NCBI GenBank assembly: GCA_902622545.1 | Contig: CACNQD010000002.1 | Location: 1-64,000 of the forward strand | Direction of reading: 5' to 3' | DNA: 64,000 nt | Origin: an uncultured Pelagibacteraceae bacterium | GTDB taxonomy: Bacteria; Pseudomonadota; Alphaproteobacteria; Pelagibacterales; Pelagibacteraceae | Shown: piece by piece, positions 60,764 through 64,000 of the stretch | How the letters are laid out: each line of letters begins with the position of its first letter | Position numbering within the stretch: position 1 is the stretch's first letter | The notes under the pieces: model-generated | What the model was told of the DNA's origin: nothing | Seen by the model: the letters and a program-made list of their open reading frames with translations, nothing else | Databases searched by the model: none | Made by a program: the position numbers and the translations under genes

Positions 60764-62957
60764 CTTTTTTTATTTTTTCCAACGTTCTAGTAATAAATCT
60801 TGGTGTTAATGTTTTAATTGGATTGACACTAGTTTTTAAATCCTTTGGATATCCTTTGATTTTAAAACTTACCCCAAAAACTCCTTCACCTGCTTTTTTT
60901 CCAACTAATATGTCTCCTAACAATGGTATTGAGCCAATTGCTTTATTTATAGTGGTGGCCGGAACCAAAGTTCCCCTCAAACTTATTAACCCATCTTCTT
61001 GAACATAACCATCCATTAAAACTGAAATTGAGGGCCCAAGTGAGTAAATCTCCTCAATTGTCATTAATTTTTTGTCTTTATTAAACTTCATTTCAAATTC
61101 ATTAAATCTTATTCCTTCACCTGATAATAAATCTGCAATACCTTGCAAAGAGGCTAAAGTTAATAATTTGGTAAGCGCCGGCACATCATTTAATTTAAAG
61201 TCATATAATTTTAAATTTGAATTAGTTTTGTTATCTTTTGAAACTGAATAGAAGTCTAGTGTACCCCCCTCAAAACCTTTTATAAATTTATATTTTTTTA
61301 CTAAGGGATTGGCATAATTTGTGAAAACCGTTGTAATCTTTTCTTTGTTTTGATTTGTTTTAATAGATACTTTAAAATCTTCATTATTAGGAAATTTAGA
61401 TAATAAATTTAAATCATGAATTTGGTTATCTTTTATAATCATATTTGTGTTTAGCGATCTAAGATAATCATTTTTACTTAAATAAGCTGTATCAATTTTA
61501 ATTAGTATATTGCTATTTAAATTATCAAATAAATCAAAAAAATTATCATCCTCTTTTGAGAACAAAATTTCATCCACTAATTTAGTTCCATCGTAGATTT
61601 GGCTATTTATTACATAGTCTTTTTTATTCTTTTTAATATCTATTTTACTGAACTTATTATTATTATTAAAAATACTAACTTTTATATTGTCTATACTTTT
61701 AATTTTTTTATTTTGATTAATTTTAACATTTTGAATATTTATGAAATTTTTATCGTGAGTAAATTTTATTTTTTCTAAATTTATATTATTAAAAGCTGAA
61801 TAATTTCCACTTAATTCTAACGAGCTTTTATCATCTTTATTTTTTGTATAATCTAAAATCTTAAGATTTACCGCAGAATTAATTAATTCAAAATTAAAAT
61901 TATAAAAAAAATCTTTTTTTATTTTTTTTAAAGAATAGTTAGCATCATCAATATCGCCATTAATGTTTATCTTAGATTTACCATTTATTTCATAATCCCC
62001 GTTGTTATAATCAATTATGATAGAATTGTTTTCAAATTTTACATCTTTTTTATACCCTGGGAAAAATCGCTTAAATAAGTCATTTGAATATTGCAGCTCC
62101 TCCAAAGAAATTTTTGATTGAATGATTATATCAGAAAATTTAATTTTTTTATTTAACTTGAAGGAAAATTTATTGTTTGAGGAAATAACTAATCCCTCTT
62201 TTACGATACCCCTCATATTTTTATTTAATAATGCAGAAAATTTACTCAAATCTATTTTACTTTTAAGATTTGAAATATCACCTTCAAAATTATAGCTATC
62301 TTGATTGTTTATAATTTTTATTTGATTAGACTTAATTTTAACTGATTGATAAAGTGATGACAAATTATAAATTAAATAAACTTTTTCCCTAATTAAAAAA
62401 CTCAAATTTGTTTTTTCAATTACATTACTATTTAATAATTCTAATTTTAAATTTTCAATACTTCCATCAACTAAATAATTACTATTGATACTACCATCTT
62501 CGTTAAAATTTATTTTGCTCTCAATTTCTATAAGACCATCTTTTACAATCTTATTCAAAATATATAATTGTGGATTATTCTTATAGGCTCTAATTATTTC
62601 TATTAAATTCTGTATCTTATTTTTATGAGTTAAAATTTTTACTTCCTTTAAATTCATTTTTTGTGAAAGTAAATTCTTTAATGGTAAATCGGTACTTATA
62701 CTTTTGATTTTAATTTCTTTATTTTTATAAAAAACTTTTGGGTTATTGGTTTTTAGTTCAAAATTGAAGTTATTTATATTTAAAAAAATTTTTATTTCAT
62801 CAAGGTTTATCTTTAAATATTTATCTCTTTCAGAAATTTTCTCACTAATAAGCTTGTTGAATTTATTAGTACTAACACCGTATATGCTCAAATACGTCAA
62901 AAAAATTATACAAAGCAATGTTAAAAATGATATTATTTGTATAATTCTTTTAAACAT
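60756..62957 (-). CDS. AsmA-like protein (YhdP/DUF3971 type)
   Basis: The 733-residue protein has one N-terminal transmembrane helix ('IIQIISFLTLLCIIFLTYLS') and a long beta-rich, Asn/Lys-rich periplasmic part. The C-terminal 'GLISLRGTLVPATTINKAIG', 'SIPLLGDILVGKKAGEGVFG' and 'VSFKIKGYPKDLKTSVNPIK' are the AsmA_2/YhdP hallmark. These proteins are thought to bridge lipids between the two membranes. It is shorter than E. coli YhdP (about 1270). It overlaps the prfB stop by 8 bases. Confidence 0.85.
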   Translation of the reverse strand: MFKRIIQIISFLTLLCIIFLTYLSIYGVSTNKFNKLISEKISERDKYLKINLDEIKIFLNINNFNFELKTNNPKVFYKNKEIKIKSISTDLPLKNLLSQKMNLKEVKILTHKNKIQNLIEIIRAYKNNPQLYILNKIVKDGLIEIESKINFNEDGSINSNYLVDGSIENLKLELLNSNVIEKTNLSFLIREKVYLIYNLSSLYQSVKIKSNQIKIINNQDSYNFEGDISNLKSKIDLSKFSALLNKNMRGIVKEGLVISSNNKFSFKLNKKIKFSDIIIQSKISLEELQYSNDLFKRFFPGYKKDVKFENNSIIIDYNNGDYEINGKSKININGDIDDANYSLKKIKKDFFYNFNFELINSAVNLKILDYTKNKDDKSSLELSGNYSAFNNINLEKIKFTHDKNFINIQNVKINQNKKIKSIDNIKVSIFNNNNKFSKIDIKKNKKDYVINSQIYDGTKLVDEILFSKEDDNFFDLFDNLNSNILIKIDTAYLSKNDYLRSLNTNMIIKDNQIHDLNLLSKFPNNEDFKVSIKTNQNKEKITTVFTNYANPLVKKYKFIKGFEGGTLDFYSVSKDNKTNSNLKLYDFKLNDVPALTKLLTLASLQGIADLLSGEGIRFNEFEMKFNKDKKLMTIEEIYSLGPSISVLMDGYVQEDGLISLRGTLVPATTINKAIGSIPLLGDILVGKKAGEGVFGVSFKIKGYPKDLKTSVNPIKTLTPRFITRTLEKIKKAN

Positions 62958-64000
62958 TCAAATTGAATAAAGAGCTTTCCAAAAAGCTATCTATCTCCCC
63001 ATTTAAAACCTTATCTGGATCGCTTGTCTCAAAATTTGTTCTATTGTCTTTTACTAACCTGTATGGATGTAAAACATATGATCTAATTTGGTGGCCCCAT
63101 CCAATATCCTTTTTTTGATCTTTTTCACTAATGCTTTCTTTTTCTCTCTTTTCAAGTTCAAAATTATATAATCTTGCTTTTAACATTTGCATGCATGTTT
63201 CTTTATTTTTGTGTTGAGATCTATCATTTTGACATTGAACTACTATTTTTGTTGGAATATGTGTAATTCTGACTGCGCTGTCAGTTGTATTAACGTGTTG
63301 CCCGCCTGCTCCACTGGATCGATAAGTGTCTACTCTTAAATCTTTTTCCTGTATATCTATATCAATACTGTCATCAACCACAGGATAAACCCATACACTT
63401 GCAAAACTTGTATGTCTTCTTGCACCAGAATCAAATGGTGAAATTCTGACTAATCGATGAATTCCAGACTCACTTTTTAGCCAACCAAAAGCATAATCAC
63501 CGTTTATTTTAATAGTGGTTGATTTTATCCCAGCTTCATCTCCTTTATGCTCGCTAATAATACTATTTTTAAATTCACGATTATTTGACCATTTCATATA
63601 CATTCTTCTAAGCATATCAGCCCAATCTTGACTTTCTGTGCCACCTGCGCCTGCATGTATCTCAATAAAACAATCATTACTATCGCTTTCTTTTGACAAG
63701 AAGCAATTAATTTCATTTCTTTGAACTTGTAACTTTAATAATTCTATATTTTTTATAGTTTCTTGAATTAGCTTAGAATTATTTTCCTCTGAAGCTAGCG
63801 TAAAAAATTCGTTTAATTCTTCACTTTCTTTAACAGAGTTTTCAAATGAATTTAAAAGATCATCTAATTTTTTTTTCTCTTTTAAAATTTTTTGGGCATT
63901 ATTTTGATCTTTCCAGAAATTTTCTTTAAGAATTAATCTCTGAAATTGTTCTATTTTTAATTTGATATTATTCTTTTCAAAGATACTCCTGTATTCTTTG
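62950..64000 (-). CDS. prfB: Peptide chain release factor 2, N-terminus beyond the window
   Basis: The frame is open from 64000 to the stop at 62950 and gives about 349 residues. It has the RF2 anticodon tripeptide in 'VRISPFDSGARRHTS' (SPF), the GGQ motif 'SSGAGGQHVNTTDSAVR', and 'DIGWGHQIRSYVLHPYRLVK'. A coiled N-terminal domain ('ENNSKLIQETIKNIELLKLQ') continues past 63699. RF2 releases peptides at UGA and UAA. Any programmed frameshift site would be near the true start, outside the window. Confidence 0.95.
   Translation of the reverse strand, partial: KEYRSIFEKNNIKLKIEQFQRLILKENFWKDQNNAQKILKEKKKLDDLLNSFENSVKESEELNEFFTLASEENNSKLIQETIKNIELLKLQVQRNEINCFLSKESDSNDCFIEIHAGAGGTESQDWADMLRRMYMKWSNNREFKNSIISEHKGDEAGIKSTTIKINGDYAFGWLKSESGIHRLVRISPFDSGARRHTSFASVWVYPVVDDSIDIDIQEKDLRVDTYRSSGAGGQHVNTTDSAVRITHIPTKIVVQCQNDRSQHKNKETCMQMLKARLYNFELEKREKESISEKDQKKDIGWGHQIRSYVLHPYRLVKDNRTNFETSDPDKVLNGEIDSFLESSLFNLNV

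Overview
The window is about 64 kb of very AT-rich, tightly packed DNA. Genes often overlap by 1-20 bases, and Shine-Dalgarno sites are sparse but occasionally strong. The gene set points to a SAR11-type (Pelagibacterales) marine alphaproteobacterium: a tauABC taurine transporter next to an aminotransferase and alanine dehydrogenase, a dimethylglycine/sarcosine dehydrogenase-like protein, an iscR-sufBCDS suf operon, and many small DMT and LysE-type transporters. The assignment is an inference from composition and gene content; no rRNA or other phylogenetic marker was tested.

Layout. 1-680: end of a surface-sugar cluster (DegT-type aminotransferase C-terminus, rfbC). 683-2122: thioredoxin-like protein, cupredoxin-like protein, DUF4396-type membrane protein. 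2125-4864: a tRNA-Met gene and a 2.65 kb island bounded by two 71-bp identical copies of that tRNA. One copy is complete; the other has lost its 3' end. Inside are five minus-strand genes, mostly small membrane proteins, in four blocks separated by five copies of a 20-36 bp hairpin-prone repeat. I consider this the most interesting structure in the window. 4909-8513: glycosyltransferase-like protein, SHOCT protein, BASS-type transporter, two-HTH regulator with a 12-bp inverted repeat at its start, small membrane protein.

8584-21681: an organosulfonate/amine region. On the minus strand are a class III aminotransferase (taurine:pyruvate type), alanine dehydrogenase and a DMGDH-like enzyme. Diverging from them are tauA, tauB, an oversized tauC, a PQQ-type sugar dehydrogenase-like protein, an Ldh2/ComC-type dehydrogenase, a phosphate acetyltransferase-like enzyme and a HisD/HpsN-type dehydrogenase. 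Taurine would give sulfoacetaldehyde and alanine. Xsc, which would supply acetyl phosphate for the Pta-like enzyme, is not in the window. 21685-28885: propeller/autotransporter protein, alternative oxidase, LysE exporter, methyltransferase, 1-Cys peroxiredoxin, and a persulfide dioxygenase-like/cysE/cysK run.

28919-35269: four genes for surface glycan or lipid modification (YfhO-like, membrane-fused spermidine synthase-like, GT2, NAD epimerase). 35411-49816: small conserved genes, SRAP protein, an SMR-like protein with no acidic residue, AhpD-like protein, inositol-phosphatase family protein, a 2OG oxygenase, two methyltransferases, CcdA, two aldehyde dehydrogenases (one with DUF779 and DsrE-like neighbours), two EamA transporters and YbaK. 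49956-57522: glnA, then the complete convergent suf operon under an IscR-type operator. 57632-64000: alpha/beta hydrolase with two tandem Fur-like boxes, anmK, tyrS, an AsmA-like protein and the body of prfB, which runs off the end.
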